Of a DNA stretch of 64,000 bases, positions 11,771-22,171 are shown in pieces. Position 1 is the stretch's first letter, and every line of letters starts with the position of its first letter. The stretch is from Hyphodiscus hymeniophilus (lineage: Eukaryota; Ascomycota; Leotiomycetes; Helotiales; Hyphodiscaceae): positions 124,001-188,000 of the forward strand of contig VNKQ01000014.1 in NCBI GenBank assembly GCA_016508695.1, in the 5' to 3' direction. A program made the position numbers and the translations under genes. Below the pieces are notes generated by a model, which ran no database searches, had not been told where the DNA came from, and saw only the letters and a program-made list of their open reading frames with translations.

Positions 11771-13588
11771 TCACTGTAGGACGATCTGTTCAACCGAGCG
11801 ATCTTCCAACCTCAAAGCTTCCCCGTTCATCAGATCCAAAACAAAAGCATCACCAACAAGCAAACAACTTCCAGTACCTGAGACCCCTCGCATCACCAAT
11901 GGAACTTGACATCCACGCACAACACAGATCTCATCTCCAATCTTGGCCTGTCCTTGCACAATGCCTAAGTAGCCCTGTTCTGTAACACATACTCTATGGC
12001 CCCTCGTGAGAGTCGAGAAGACCTCCTCGTATTCTCTAATCTCCTGCGGCCACGCGAAGCCCTGCACGCTGTCCACAACGCTTCCACCATCGCGTTTTAA
12101 CACATGCTCGTAAAGTGCAGTCTGATGGCGCACGAAAGCGAACAGCGACCCGGCAGCTGATGCAGAGAAGCGCTCGTCGTTGGCAATCACCAGCCGGCCG
12201 AGACAATCCAGTCTTTCCTCTTTCGTGGGATAGCGTGATCCGGCATTGCCGTCGAGGCCGTCGATGAAGAAGCGAGTGTCGCGCAACCATTCCAGCATGA
12301 CTGTTACTTCAGCCCTGGATGGGTCTCTGACCCTTGTAGGCCCAAGCTCTTTTATCTTACCGACTCGGACTCCCGTCATCGTCAGCTCACAAGCCCGAGG
12401 CCCGATCGTATAGCTTCCAGCTGAATCGCCGCCCGCTCGCAGGCTTAGTCGATATACTTTCGCGTATTGAGAGAGGGAAGATTCCTTGTCTGATAAGGTC
12501 AGATCGAGACACCATGAGGGGAGACCCTCGATATCGGACTGCAATAGACCGACACTAGCTAGGAGGCTGCTTCCAAGCCCCTGAGTTACGAGGCATGCGC
12601 TGAGATTCTGATATGTCTCCCGGACTGTGAGGGCGTAGTCCGGCTTGACGAGGTTCTTACTTTTAGACAAGCCCAGGAAAGCATATATCTTGTCTCGGGG
12701 ATCCGCGGCAAGAAGGTCCTTAGCCCCGAGGAAGAAGTCGATGGTGTCGAAGCGGGCACGGATTGCTCTACCCATGGTACTGTTAGATATGGTGTCGTTC
12801 AGATGTAAATCGTCTGCAAGGTGGCCGAACATGAAGGCCGTTTCCATACAAGCTGCCGTTCCTTGATCGGATGCTAGGCTCCTTTGCTCCACTCTTCCAG
12901 TTAACTCAAACAAGACGAACTTATTGGAGTACATCGCAAGCAGAGCGAGTGGTAGGATGTTCCAATTGAACTGGAAGTCTCCCATGATTGCGACGGGCTT
13001 AGGTCTAGCTAGCACCTCTTGCACGACCCAGCAGCGCCTAAACCAAGGACTTTCAAACAATTGAAAGAATCCCTTCACCGCAGGATCTCGGAAAAGCGAG
13101 ACATCAGGGCGCCACTGTTGGATATTCTCCACGTCGGACTTCAGCCTTACGCTTGAAGCCAGATGTTGCACAAGTTGAATGCCCACTTCTGTATTATTGG
13201 TATGCTCACCAAGCCAGACACATACATTTTCCGCCTTCTGGTAGATCGAAAACATGAAGTTGACCTGATCATTGCGCTCATCCAAGTTTGATTGGTCGAT
13301 GGATATTTGGTCGATCCAAAGTACCCTATACTTGAATTTTCGCAGCCTTCTGAGCGCTACGTAAAGGTTTTCCGTGATAGCAAGAGGTAGGCCGTTGCAG
13401 ATAACAGAGTGGTTGAAGACTAGTTCTCCCCAGTTGTATGATAGTGCGAAGTAGGTCGGGCTGGCCAGTAGGGAGACGACGCTCAGGCTCGCGATGAGAG
13501 GATCATCTTCGTTGTCCGAACTTTCGAGCTCGAGGACTCGAATATCTTGAGACTGTGCCTGGAGTGGCAGATTAACATATATCTCCAT
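11771..13588 (-). CDS. HET-domain protein (heterokaryon-incompatibility type)
   Basis: This is an intronless frame of 605 residues, starting at the ATG at 13588. The N-terminal third carries the HET domain (PF06985) with its three expected blocks: FALSYNWGE near residue 50, LWIDQISIDQSNLDERNDQV with IYQKAENVCVWLGE near 95-135, and DPRDKIYAFLGL near 305. HET proteins are cytosolic and can trigger cell death when unlike strains fuse. Most family members have no assigned role. No STAND, NACHT or ankyrin part follows. The rest of the protein is the usual poorly conserved region. The frame is intact. The next locus upstream is the decayed paraoxonase gene, so the neighbourhood has accessory character. 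Confidence 0.9.
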   Translation of the reverse strand: MEIYVNLPLQAQSQDIRVLELESSDNEDDPLIASLSVVSLLASPTYFALSYNWGELVFNHSVICNGLPLAITENLYVALRRLRKFKYRVLWIDQISIDQSNLDERNDQVNFMFSIYQKAENVCVWLGEHTNNTEVGIQLVQHLASSVRLKSDVENIQQWRPDVSLFRDPAVKGFFQLFESPWFRRCWVVQEVLARPKPVAIMGDFQFNWNILPLALLAMYSNKFVLFELTGRVEQRSLASDQGTAACMETAFMFGHLADDLHLNDTISNSTMGRAIRARFDTIDFFLGAKDLLAADPRDKIYAFLGLSKSKNLVKPDYALTVRETYQNLSACLVTQGLGSSLLASVGLLQSDIEGLPSWCLDLTLSDKESSLSQYAKVYRLSLRAGGDSAGSYTIGPRACELTMTGVRVGKIKELGPTRVRDPSRAEVTVMLEWLRDTRFFIDGLDGNAGSRYPTKEERLDCLGRLVIANDERFSASAAGSLFAFVRHQTALYEHVLKRDGGSVVDSVQGFAWPQEIREYEEVFSTLTRGHRVCVTEQGYLGIVQGQAKIGDEICVVRGCQVPLVMRGVSGTGSCLLVGDAFVLDLMNGEALRLEDRSVEQIVLQ

Positions 13589-13859
13589 CAATGTGTCTTA
13601 GCGAAAGCCTAAAGATTCTTGAACCTGTTCTACTGCAATTGAGTTGAGGTGTGGTGAGATGAAATGGAAGGCAACTGCGCCACGTTCCATCTTTAAAGCG
13701 GCTTTTGATCACTCCCCGCAACCGAAAATTGAATTGATTGGAGTAGGAATTGAGCACTTCCAAGAGACATCAAACTTGCTCAGAACCAATCAATCTTCAT
13801 GATTAGGCCTCGCATAGAGTGACGAAAGGAGAAGTAACGCCTCCTAAAGGTACTTATCA

Positions 13860-15100
13860 GTCTGCAGATCATGAGCAGCCACCGTACTACCAGATAATCC
13901 CCTTTTCCCCAATATCCTCGACCACTCTCGTAACCTCATATGTCGTCGCCTTTTGTTCGTCTATCAATTTTCTAATTCGGAAGATCGTAGAAGGAACGTC
14001 AATATTGTGCAGATCCTTGATAGCGTTCAAGAGGCCAAGCGGTTTGAGGGATCCCGCCAGAAATATGTCGCCATTCGAATCAATGGATAAAATGTCGATA
14101 CCTATGCCGATGTTGGTCTCGTTAATTTTGACGAAGGAGTTGTACGTATTCATCGAGTAGACGGATACCTTGCCAGTAGTGCTAATTGGGCGACGTAGAG
14201 GAAGCTGTCGTTGCCTTTCACTACACCGTTTGCAACACAGACTTTTTGGACGTGGCGATATGACAGAGGACGGTACTGATAAGGCAGAAGGCTGTAGGCC
14301 TGCCACCGCCTGTCAAGAATGCGAAAAATCGGAGCTCGGGGGTTTGATCTTAACTGAGTGAAATTCAGCTTGAGGCAACGCATCATGGAGATTTATTTTC
14401 GTGGTCGTGTGTGACAAGAAGCCGCCATCACCTGTTACGGCGACACGTCGGCGTGAACACGGCCTCGCTGCGGACGGTCTTGATGTATTCCAACTTATGG
14501 AGCCACAAGGGTGCTCATAGACTTCCACTGTAGAGTCTTTTCCCAATTTCTTTGCATCTAGGACGCTTGCCGCAGCATCGACGTACGGTTGGTGGTTGAT
14601 CACGAAGAAGCAGAGTCGATCTTTGATACTGGCTTCCATATCGATACCATGGACTCAAACATTTTTACCTTCAATAGCGGATCTGTAGTCCCCGCTAACC
14701 TCAAGGGTACGTACTCCAAAGAAACCATCTTCGACTGGATTATGATCTGTCAAAGATCTGCCAGAGGCTTTGTGGTCGTTCCCTTTATCCTCGTATCATG
14801 GAACAGTGAGGGAGCAGACTCGTCGTGGACGCATGACTGACCCAGGACTCCATTGTCCGCGACCTAGTGATGTTGAACAAGCTGCATAGACATTCCGTCC
14901 TTCAGCACCCGGCACTAGATCTTCGCAGCCCTCGAGGAGGGAATAGTGAAATCTTTTGGTATATTCGATGGATTCCCAGTGTGACGATAAGCAAATCCTT
15001 GATAATCAATCCATGAAACACGCCAACGATGAGGGATAAAGACGCAAATAGTGATTCTGGAAAGCAATCCGAAACGAGAACAACATCAGCGGAACGAGGG
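13860..15100 (-). pseudogene. Decayed paraoxonase/arylesterase-like gene
   Basis: Read on the minus strand, pieces of one paraoxonase-type six-bladed propeller occur in the right order but in different frames. In order they are EGCEDLVPG and NVYAACSTSLGRGQWSPG (about 14860-14935), a VHGID block with an in-frame TGA just before it (about 14640-14660), CFFVINHQPYVD with STVEVYEH (14510-14620), FLYVAQLA (about 14190-14240), and KVSVYSM with IDILSIDSNGDIFLAGSLKP (14000-14180). The match then ends at a TAG near 13885. Human PON1 has the same order (SEDL, HGIS, LLVVNHP, YVYIAEL, ISVDPETGDLWVG). The middle shows at least two frame changes. A hydrophobic stretch near 15020-15090 may be the lost membrane anchor. 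The locus cannot make a full enzyme as it stands. Confidence 0.75.
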
Positions 15101-15844
15101 GGCAGTATTGTCTTTTGGAGATGAGAGGTAGTTTTACATGAAGCGGGGCAGCGTACTTCAGCCGATTCCGCTCATACGGTACGTTCCGAGTAGACCCCAT
15201 AGTTATAGTACTGAAAGGAGGAAGATCAATGATGCGCAGAGGATAAAATTCTGTCCTTTGCAATATTGTGACAGGCTTGCATGCTTGAGATCGTTATGCG
15301 GACGCGAAGAATGGATGAATAAATTGTTGAAATAGAAAGATGCGAAGTCTGTGGACTGGTGGAACTGGGAGGAGGAGCTGGTCCGCCGAGAAATCACGTG
15401 CATTCCACCGATCCCTTTCAGATCATTGTTCGTCATCAGCCACACACCAGCGCTTAGAAAAGCCACAATCTTCCTCCATCAATCAAAGGGCTATCATTCA
15501 AGCAACCACTTCAGTATGATAGCTGCCGCCCAGCCGCCCTCCTGAAGCTCTAATGCAAGTCAACTCCATGGCGCTCCATACACCACTCGATCTCCCCCTC
15601 AAAGCGGGCCAAAAACTTGCTCTGGTAGCCTTAAGCTTGTTTTTGGACTCCGCACACAGCTGGACAGGGACAGATAAGAACGTCATGCCAAAAGATGGCG
15701 TATAAGTATACATTTCTTTCTTCCTTCTGTTCAAGTGTCTTGAACCATCCTCAAGTCCTATATCAATTCATTGTTCTTAAAGACGTCTCTCCGAAGTAAA
15801 GGAAAATCATTTCTGCTCAGTTCGGATACAGCAAGCTCGCAATC
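15101..15844. other. Intergenic, upstream of the small membrane-protein gene
   Basis: No supported coding sequence is seen. The last 130 bases before the ATG at 15845 are CT-rich and probably hold the promoter and leader of the small gene. Confidence 0.4.
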
Positions 15845-16179
15845 ATGACGACAACGACCACCAACGTTTTCATCATTTCCGCCATTGTGGCATTGATCGC
15901 CGTCGCTCTCGGCGCTGCATATACAACTGGAGCACTTGATCCTGTGATTGAGAAGATCGGGGTTTATTTCTTCAAGGCGGAGGCTAAGGCTGAGGAGAAG
16001 AAACTGGAGGCCCAGGGCTTGAAGGAGGGGCAGGATTTCTTCAAGGGTATGTGCTATCTTGGAATTGACTGCATTGGCAAGGGGCTGATTGTCGGATAGG
16101 CGAATTGAAGGGCAATCAACAAGCTAGCGAGGTCCAGGAGGGAATTGGTGCTCTTGGTGGTTTGAAGAAGGGCTTTTAA
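15845..16179 (+). CDS. Small single-pass membrane protein, 93 residues, function unknown
   Basis: Exons 15845-16046 and 16100-16179 (intron GTATGT...TAG, 53 bases) give 93 residues. A Thr-rich start is followed by one membrane helix (about residues 8-27, VFIISAIVALIAVALGAAYT). After it come an Ala/Lys/Glu-rich amphipathic helix (FFKAEAKAEEKKLEAQGLKE) and a short Gly-rich tail ending GALGGLKKGF. Without the intron the reading would stop a few residues into it. The split layout and codon periodicity support a real gene, and similar short proteins are, from memory, widespread and unnamed in Pezizomycotina. A role at an organelle membrane is possible but only a guess. Confidence 0.75.
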
Positions 16180-17153
16180 GCTTATGATGTGATGATGGCA
16201 GGACCCGACCACGACTCCAATCTGCAAAAATACGAACGATCGTCATAATGGGATGAGGATTGAGTGCTGCTGGATCCTTGGTTGTGTATACATATGGTTG
16301 ATTCGACATGTGAGAAACCATATGATGAGGATTCGGGGTTAAATTTTTGTTTTACGTAGCAACAGCTTTACTCGGAAAAGTCTGTGTACGTGGTTTGGAA
16401 TTTGGTGCCAATGAATGAAATACGACTTTGCTTGACCTAGATTCGAGCGCTCCCAAAAAATGTCTCTTCTGGAGAGTTACAAAAGCAAAGCTGTTGCAAA
16501 GATTTGTTCTTTCGAGCAGTTCACGCAGCTTGTTGAAAATGGACAACGCGGAAGCCCCGTACCACCAAGGCTGACCCAAGTCTCAGTATCAACTTGAACA
16601 AGGAATAGCCTTCATCCTGTTTTCCTGGTTCCTGAATATCCCTTCCAGCCCTAATAATAGAACACCCAATTCCGGACATGTCCCCTTTGTATATTTATCC
16701 TAGCAACCCTCTATTGCATATTCCACCACTTTCGGCTGGGTCGATGACAAACTCGGAAAAAGCAGCGTCATAGGCCTTGGATGGCCGAAAGAGGGCGTGC
16801 GGTCGTTGCTGACATCCTTGCCGGACGACCCGAAAGGTGCCTGTCCATTAAAGCCTGCCTTGCGCGGCGTAGTTAGCTGTCATTGAGTCGAGTTGTCAGC
16901 CTCACCCCTTCCTTTACTTACTTCCCTTTGCTGGAAAACTCTGCAGAGATTGAAGGGCGACGATGAGGTCTCCTTGCGCAGCTGCTCAATTGTATTGACC
17001 TCGCATTGGCTGCCCGACAACGATCCTGCGTTCTGGACCGTCCGCTTTCGTCAAACTCGTGTACCAATCGCTTCCCCGCCATCCGAACAGCCTGAATCTG
17101 TAACACTGCGAGTCTGACCAGCAGATAGGATAGCATAGGACAGGATAGGCAAA
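16180..17153. other. Intergenic, no gene seen
   Basis: This is the spacer between two + strand genes. Small frames on the minus strand (for example 16352-16579) have no features. The 250 bases before 17154 are the likely promoter and leader of the Ysc84-like gene. Confidence 0.4.
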
Positions 17154-19395
17154 ATGCAGAAGGTCACGAAGATGCTCCCGTCTTGGGACAAGACGAAGAC
17201 TGGGAGTAAGGCTGGCTTTGATAAAGCTTGGAAAGCTCTTGGTATGTCTCCCCACCGGATTTGCGCAATCGATGACCGTCTAATGCGAGTCAGATAAACT
17301 CGGCGCCCCAATCAACAACCTATCGAACAAGATTGGGAGTGAGGCGTTTTGGCCTACGACTCTTGACAAAGAGAGTGATAAGGCTGCGCGGATTCTCAAG
17401 ACTTTTTGCAGTATGTTTCCGACTTTAGGGAAGAGAAGTTGGGGATTTGCTAACGAGTGCAGAGGATGGATTCTACGTCGAAGAAGACCGACCTGGCCAG
17501 GACGAAATCAAGGGTAAACAAAGAGTGTTGAAGAAGATTCCACAGAAGGTCATTCAAAATGCCGTCGGACTCGCCATCTTTACGACGATGCGAACGGGGC
17601 TATGGGTCTCGGGAGCAGGTGGATCAGGTGTGTTGATTGCGAGAAAGGAAAATGGAGAATGGTCACCACCGTCTGGCATTCTACTACACACTGCGGGACT
17701 GGGATTCTTGGTTGGTGTTGACATCTACGACTGTGTGGTTGTCATCAACAATCGTAAGGCTCTTGAAGCCTTCACGAAGATTCGAGCGACACTGGGAGGA
17801 GAGATCAGCGCTGTAGCTGGACCTTTCGGTGTTGGTGGGGTCCTGGAAAACGATGGCAAGTGGAAGCAAGCAAAGTGAGTCTGGTCCTTTCTTCGAACCA
17901 CATATTTCTGACGCAGCACAGCCGGCCTGTTTTCACCTACCTCAAATCTCGTGGCTTCTACGCGGGTGTCCAAGTTGATGGAACAGTCGTGATCGAGCGA
18001 ACAGACGAAAACGAAAAGTTCTACGGACAGAGAGTTGGAGTCGCAGACATTTTGGCTGGGAAAGTACGACACCCACCATACGAGATCAAGATGCTCATGG
18101 AGACTGTGAAAGCTGCAGAAGGCAGAACAGATGTTGATGAAGGACTGATGCTCGAGCTCGAAGATCAACCCGCGCCCGCAGACATGGAGATTCAGTCTCC
18201 ATCAATACCAACATTTGGTATCCCAGAACCCGATGATCCGGACCCATTCGGCGTTCTTGCGTTGGAGAAGGAAGGCTTCGAAATTAGGGAAGCAGGTACA
18301 AATTCAAGACCACCTAGTACACAATTCGACTTCAACCCGAGTCCTACAAGTCCCATATATGGCAAGTTCCACAGACGCAGCATGGACACACTAGGCGCGA
18401 GAAGCAATAGAGAGAGCTATATGTCAGGTCGTAGTGTCCTCACACAAACCAGCATAGACCGAAGTACACAGACTGTAGACTTCGGCACACAAACCGACGA
18501 AACGCCGGGCACAAGTCCGAGCCACAGCTACGAAAACAAGCGGATAGCAGAGGAAGACGAGCGGCAAGCTGCCGAACCCGAGGAGATCGACTACACGAAG
18601 ATTGATCTCGGACCATACAGTAACCTAAATCACAGCCAAGATTTCGACGGCACGACTGTCAATGAAAGCCCGCGCGAACATGTGGGCAGTATGGATACGG
18701 TGGATACGAGCTATGTCACCGACGAGGACGAAGAGGAGCCTGTTATTTTCGAGGCTGCTTCTGCCCAAGCTACGGTTATCAAACCTTCTGCCATCAAGGC
18801 GAGAGGTGGACTGGTTGACATTCCGAAACGTCCTCCGCCTCCGCCTTTGCCACCAAGGAGTAATGCAAGAGGAAGCAAGGTGCTTATGGTTGATCAGGGC
18901 AGTGGACGTAGCCCAATGAGGAGCCCTGCTAAGGAGGGGTTCGAGGAAGTCGATCTGCATGGCGTCGATGCTACTGATCGGAACAGCAGTGAGCCAAGTA
19001 ACGGCATTGTGAAGAATGAATCGGAGACGATCTCCGAACCTGCTTTCCAGAGAGTATCCCTTGACGAGAAGGTTGATCAGGCGTTTAAGGATGCGGATCT
19101 GGAGAACGTCGAGTCGGGCGAGACCGATCCCGCTGAGGCCCTTAAACATGAAAGCGCAGAGATACAAACCCCAGGCGGATTTCCTGAGGATTCGGAGAAA
19201 ACTGAGTTGGGCGAGGCCATCAAGCACGAGAGCGCAGAGACACAAGCTCCAGGTGGATTTCCCGAAGATTCGGAGAAAACTGAGTTGGGCGAGGCCATCA
19301 AGCACGAGAGCGCAGAGACACAAGCTCCAGGTGGATTTCCCGAAGATTCGGAAACATTCCACAGTCTGCCCACAACGCCTTTGGAAGTCAAGTAG
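17154..19395 (+). CDS. Ysc84/SH3YL1-domain protein with repeat-bearing tail
   Basis: Four exons (17154-17241, 17294-17410, 17463-17874, 17922-19395) close in frame to 696 residues. Residues about 20-255 form the Ysc84/SYLF lipid- and actin-binding domain (PF04366). Signatures are ILKTFCKDGFY, IPQKVIQNAVGLAIFTTMR, WVSGAGGSGVLIAR and SGILLHTAGLGFLVGVDIYD, ending with FTYLKSRGFYAGVQVDGTVV. Proteins of this family bind membranes and act at cortical actin and endocytic sites. No SH3 domain follows. Instead there is a long acidic, disordered region with a proline run (RPPPPPLPPR, a likely SH3 ligand). It ends with a 26-residue repeat (KHESAE...GGFPEDSEKTELGE). The gene looks intact. Confidence 0.93.
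19138..19353 (+). repeat. 78-base in-frame tandem repeat inside the Ysc84-like gene
   Basis: Copies begin at 19138, 19216 and 19294 with an exact period of 78 bases (26 codons). The third copy is cut after about 60 bases. Copies 2 and 3 are identical over that shared length, while copy 1 differs at several positions, so the last duplication is recent. Each copy encodes KHESAE and GGFPEDSE. Confidence 0.95.
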
Positions 19396-20695
19396 GATAA
19401 TGTGGTAATGTGGTAATGTCAAATCAACATCGAAACATTAATTTCGGAGGCAACGACAAGGGAGAGGCGGGATCTGAACAGGCGTTGGAGCAGAGCGGGT
19501 GAATTTGAGAATCAAGCTGGGGATATTTGTGACAGCATAAACTTTAACGTTAATTTCGAAAGAGGACTGAGCTTGACGAGACACACGTTTGGAGATGATG
19601 ACCAATTAGTTCCGATTTCCAATTACAATGTTCGTTGTACGCGTGCTATGTCTTGAGTCTTGGTTTCTTCCTCTCAACTCCTTTTCGTCTTAACAAGCGA
19701 ACTGGCTAGTGCTGGTTCTTACCTGGTGGGTACCGCATCGTCAGGAAGGCGACCAGTGAGCACCAAAGCTACACCAGTATGGTAGCGGCATTGGAATGGG
19801 ACAGGCTATGCAGTAGGCGTCGCTGGCTTAGTAACCTCACCTCTCTTCATTACAGACTATCTTGGAAGACCGAGATCGATCTGGTTGACCGTCTGCGGAG
19901 ATGATTGGAAAGTCTTGCCTACTCCACATCGAACTATACCATCGATGTACAAAAAGCTCTCGGTGGCATCTCGGACCGCTTTCTCGGCTACGTTCCTCAG
20001 GGCGAATCTTCTCCGCCGCTTCCCATTTACTGTCATCCATTTGACTGCTCTGCAGCTTATCTCTTCAACAGACATTCTTCGCACCAGTTCTTCGTCAGTT
20101 GCGGATTACTGTCTTTCGAGAATGGGCATGATGTAACTCTGTCGCCATACGAAACTACGTCCGTTCGGTGGCAAGGTTAGCGATCTATATATGCGTCATT
20201 ATGAGGCATATCGAGTAGTAGCGGACTTCTTTCAATTCTGCACATTTTGCAGGGTGGTGGTGGATTAGGATGCTTCGATACGGAGAGGTGTGGCCGGCTG
20301 AGAATATTGTCAATTTGAGATAGGCCGGTTTTGATGCGGACGTGGTTTGGTTGCCAACTTGCTTGGTGACTGTGCGAGGATATGGGGAGGGTAAGCAGTA
20401 TTCATGAAATCGTTCGCAGGCAGAGGAAGATTGATGGTTCACATACCAGATGTGAAGTGCAAGAATTCATGTATGAGGGCTGAGATTTAGAGAGACTCAT
20501 TTTGTTCATAATAACGTCCAGGCTGATTCCGCTCCCCTTTCATAAAGTCACCACAACTCTGGAACCTCGCATCACTCCTTCCAACAACATCTGTTTCCTT
20601 CCAAAGATCATCGCGCATATCAAACGGCTTAGTTTCTCAACTTACAAGTCCCCTCACTTTCCCACCCATCCCCTCGACCAAGTGGTGATCCATCT
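19396..20695. other. Intergenic, no gene seen
   Basis: Overlapping short frames occur on both strands at 19837-20180 and minus 20185-20442, without domains or splice support. No repeats were noticed. Confidence 0.4.
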
Positions 20696-20914
20696 CTACT
20701 TTCTCACGCCCGCCGCCCTCTCCCGCGCCAGCATCTCCTTCACACAACTCTCGCAGTTACCGAAAAGCTTGTAGAAGTCCTCCTTCAACTTCGGGCAGGC
20801 TTTGATATCGCCCCTGAAATGGCTGACCGGTTCTTTCTCGTGCTCGTAGTGGCGGTCTTCGGTGATGTCGGTGTGGGGGCAGAGGTTGTAGGTGATCCGG
20901 GTGATTCTGCACAT
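20696..20914 (-). CDS. Small Cys-rich protein, copy A
   Basis: This intronless frame of 72 residues starts at an ATG. It begins MCRITRITYNLCPHTDI, has a central HYEHEKE segment, then a block with ACPKLKEDFYKLFGNCESC. It shares this plan with the protein encoded at 21860-22171 on the other strand: MCR, LC.H.DI, H.HE, CP.L..DF.KL.G.CE.C. Conservation of this spacing between two divergent copies is the main evidence that it is a gene. There is no signal peptide, and the Cys/His pattern could bind a metal. Function is unknown. Confidence 0.65.
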   Translation of the reverse strand: MCRITRITYNLCPHTDITEDRHYEHEKEPVSHFRGDIKACPKLKEDFYKLFGNCESCVKEMLARERAAGVRK

Positions 20915-21859
20915 CTTGCTTCCGTGTCGGGTGGCTTGGGTGGAGGATCTGGGGAAGGTGAGGTTTAGGTAGGTAACATTTTATAAGTTAAGGAGTGTAT
21001 ACCGATATTTACTCGAGTTGTTGTTCGAGTTTTTGTTCGGATTCACTGATTCGGCCGGAACTGAAATCGACGATGCCTGAGCGCAAATCGTAAATGTCTT
21101 GCAAAAAGAGATATTTGGCTTGTGAACAAGATCCGAACGTTGGAGAGAACGATCAGCAGTCAGTTGCAAATAATCTTAGCTTGTTGTTCACTTTTGTCTT
21201 GGTCGAGCGACGGATGGCGACCACGAGACCAAGTTGCAAGAAGTTCTTCATAGATGGAAATTCGATTTCTCAAAGCATTGTCTGTCGAGCGTGTCTTCGA
21301 TGTTCCATGTTCGCTTTTAACTCAATCTTCAAGTTCCTTCTAGCTGTAACTTCCCTCAAGTAATTTGTTGACTACATTCCTCCCAATCTTCTTTTCAGGG
21401 TATGAACCGCTCCTCCTTCACCTCCAGCTTCAAACAGCTCTTCTAATAACAGTGGCCGAGACATATCTCCTCACGCGTATTTTTGGTGGATATATGAGAA
21501 CAGCATTCTGGATCTCGCACTGGGCAACTTGAGGGCGGTCCAAAAAAGCCAAACAAGTAGGGGAACATTAATAAGACTCCGTGCCACAATCATGACTTCT
21601 TCAATCATGTCAAAAAAACTCGGGAAATACGCTGCCCAAATGCATGACATATATGACCCATTCAGCGGTTGACAGCCTCTCTGAATCATAATTCTCTCAC
21701 AACGCACTCACCTATATATGACCGCAGCTCGTTCCACCATTAACAATTCTTCCAATCTATAACTTCTCCTCGTACTTAGCCTTCAAATTCGAGAGCACTG
21801 ACTGTCACAGCTCACCGTCTCCTTCATCTATCGTTCGAGCTGCACTACAACTCGACGCA
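20915..21859. other. Spacer between the two Cys-rich paralogues
   Basis: This is the shared upstream region of the two divergent small genes. CCTATATATG at 21711-21720 could be a TATA element for copy B, followed by a CT-rich leader. No coding sequence is recognised. Confidence 0.4.
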
Positions 21860-22171
21860 ATGTGCAGAACAGAGGAAACCCGCTATACTCTCTGTTTGCA
21901 CATCGACATAGACATAGACAGGAGTCACGGTCATGAAGACAACCGAGCGGACCAGCAAGTGACGGAATACCAAGGCCAAGTAACCTCCTGTCCGCGATTA
22001 CAAAAAGACTTCTTCAAACTGCTCGGAAAGTGCGAGCACTGCACGGTAAAGGAAGAGGAGGAAGTCTTGGAGGATGAGAGGCGAACATGCTTGAGAATAA
22101 GCAGCCAAGTAGATGGCAACTCAGTGGACAAGAAACCTCGGAAATATCAGGACGCTTTGGATAAGATTTGA
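21860..22171 (+). CDS. Small Cys-rich protein, copy B
   Basis: This intronless frame of 103 residues starts at the ATG at 21860. The N-terminus MCRTEETRYTLCLHIDIDID and the block SCPRLQKDFFKLLGKCEHC repeat the plan of copy A (20696-20914), with the same Cys and His placement. It adds a Glu-rich helix (VKEEEEVLEDER) and a basic tail. No secretion signal is seen. A zinc-binding role is possible from the Cys/His pattern, but there is no named family I can give. Confidence 0.7.
   Translation: MCRTEETRYTLCLHIDIDIDRSHGHEDNRADQQVTEYQGQVTSCPRLQKDFFKLLGKCEHCTVKEEEEVLEDERRTCLRISSQVDGNSVDKKPRKYQDALDKI

Noticed and set aside
18625..19422. 265-codon minus frame opposite the Ysc84-like gene
   Set aside because: It is antisense to a well-supported exon, and its Leu-rich repeats mirror the 78-base repeat.
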